Shown here piece after piece: positions 63,772-64,000 of a stretch of 64,000 nt of DNA. A program made the position numbers and the translations under genes. The stretch is from Clostridia bacterium. Its GTDB lineage: Bacteria; Bacillota; Clostridia; Christensenellales; Aristaeellaceae. The stretch's first letter is position 1, and each line of letters starts with the position of its first letter. The stretch covers positions 62,001 through 126,000 of the forward strand of contig JAFRBK010000027.1 of the NCBI GenBank assembly GCA_017404985.1. The letters run 5' to 3'. The notes below the pieces were generated by a model. The model searched no databases. It worked only from the letters and a program-made list of their open reading frames with translations, and was not told the origin of the DNA.

Positions 63772-63776
63772 GCGCC

Positions 63777-64000
63777 ATGAAGAAGAACACACTGAGACAC
63801 CTGAGCCGGATAATGGCCGCTGTACTGCTGGCGAGCCTTGTACTGAGCCTGTGGGGCACCGCAGTCTCCTCCGGAGACGGCACCCTGACGGTCAACATCG
63901 GATCCGGCAATACCATTCTCCCAAAGGGTGATATCCGGATTTCGATTTACCAGATCGGCGTGGAGGATAACACCTCGCCCAGTTACTGGCGGATTTCTGA
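63777..64000 (+). CDS. Second SpaA-like/MucBP-type surface protein, cut by window end
   Basis: The first 74 residues are visible and the gene runs past the window end. They are almost identical to the protein at 43454-44443: signal peptide MKKNTLRHLSRIMAAVLLAS, then GTLTVNIGSGNTILPKG and IRISIYQIGVEDNTSPSYWR. It begins 90 bases after adhesin B, directly after the pseudo-sortase remnant, with AAAAAGG about 10 bases upstream. It shows that unit 2 continues beyond the window in the same gene order as unit 1. Confidence 0.88.
   Translation, partial: MKKNTLRHLSRIMAAVLLASLVLSLWGTAVSSGDGTLTVNIGSGNTILPKGDIRISIYQIGVEDNTSPSYWRIS

Overview
The window reads as a low-redundancy stretch of a Gram-positive, anaerobic Clostridia-type chromosome (Bacillota). 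The support is LacI-regulated sugar ABC operons without a local ATPase gene, a radical-SAM sulfatase-maturase-type enzyme, GGDEF signalling genes, and sortase-anchored LPxTG surface proteins. A gut or rumen commensal living on plant or host glycans would fit, but the species cannot be fixed from sequence alone.

Layout. (1) 1-3131, plus strand: the end of metG, a TatD nuclease and a PHP-family histidinol phosphatase. (2) 3206-11949: a sugar-uptake locus. The minus-strand operon encodes a binding protein, two permeases, two esterases and a LacI regulator. Divergent plus-strand genes encode a P-loop kinase-like protein and a GH13_18-type phosphorylase. (3) 12011-19626: a second, parallel locus. 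Its minus-strand operon encodes an LplA-like binding protein, two permeases, a Nif3-like protein, an esterase and a LacI regulator; a serine hydrolase is divergent. The two divergent control regions carry almost the same 16-bp operator, and the two LacI proteins share the same recognition-helix sequence. (4) 19727-27730: scattered genes. They include a truncated diguanylate-cyclase relative, a radical-SAM maturase, a GH30 glycosidase, an Eis-type acetyltransferase, a truncated Hpt gene, two alpha/beta hydrolases and a membrane GGDEF protein.

(5) 27930-64000: a pilus/adhesin island and the most unusual part of the window. Unit 1 runs: shared promoter/leader, class C sortase, 4,185-residue LPSTG adhesin, signal-peptidase homologue with the catalytic Ser replaced by Ala, cysteine-free sortase homologue with His, Cys and Arg all replaced, SpaA/MucBP-type protein, oligopeptide-binding-type protein, coiled-coil protein, apparently active signal peptidase, long leader, LPSTG major pilin. 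After an antitoxin with a toxin remnant and a transglutaminase-like secreted protein comes unit 2. It repeats the same leader, a 3,607-residue LPATG adhesin and the start of a second SpaA/MucBP gene. Unit 2 has lost the sortase, the signal peptidase homologue and the pseudo-sortase, and short remnants mark both deletion points.

Working model (inference): sortase, pilin, active signal peptidase and giant adhesins make a pilus with an exchangeable giant tip. The two catalytically dead enzymes form a translationally coupled accessory pair that probably acts as an assembly factor rather than as enzymes. A GTTACAT/ATGTAAC motif recurs upstream of both adhesin units and in the pilin leader, which suggests one shared regulator or a common leader mechanism.
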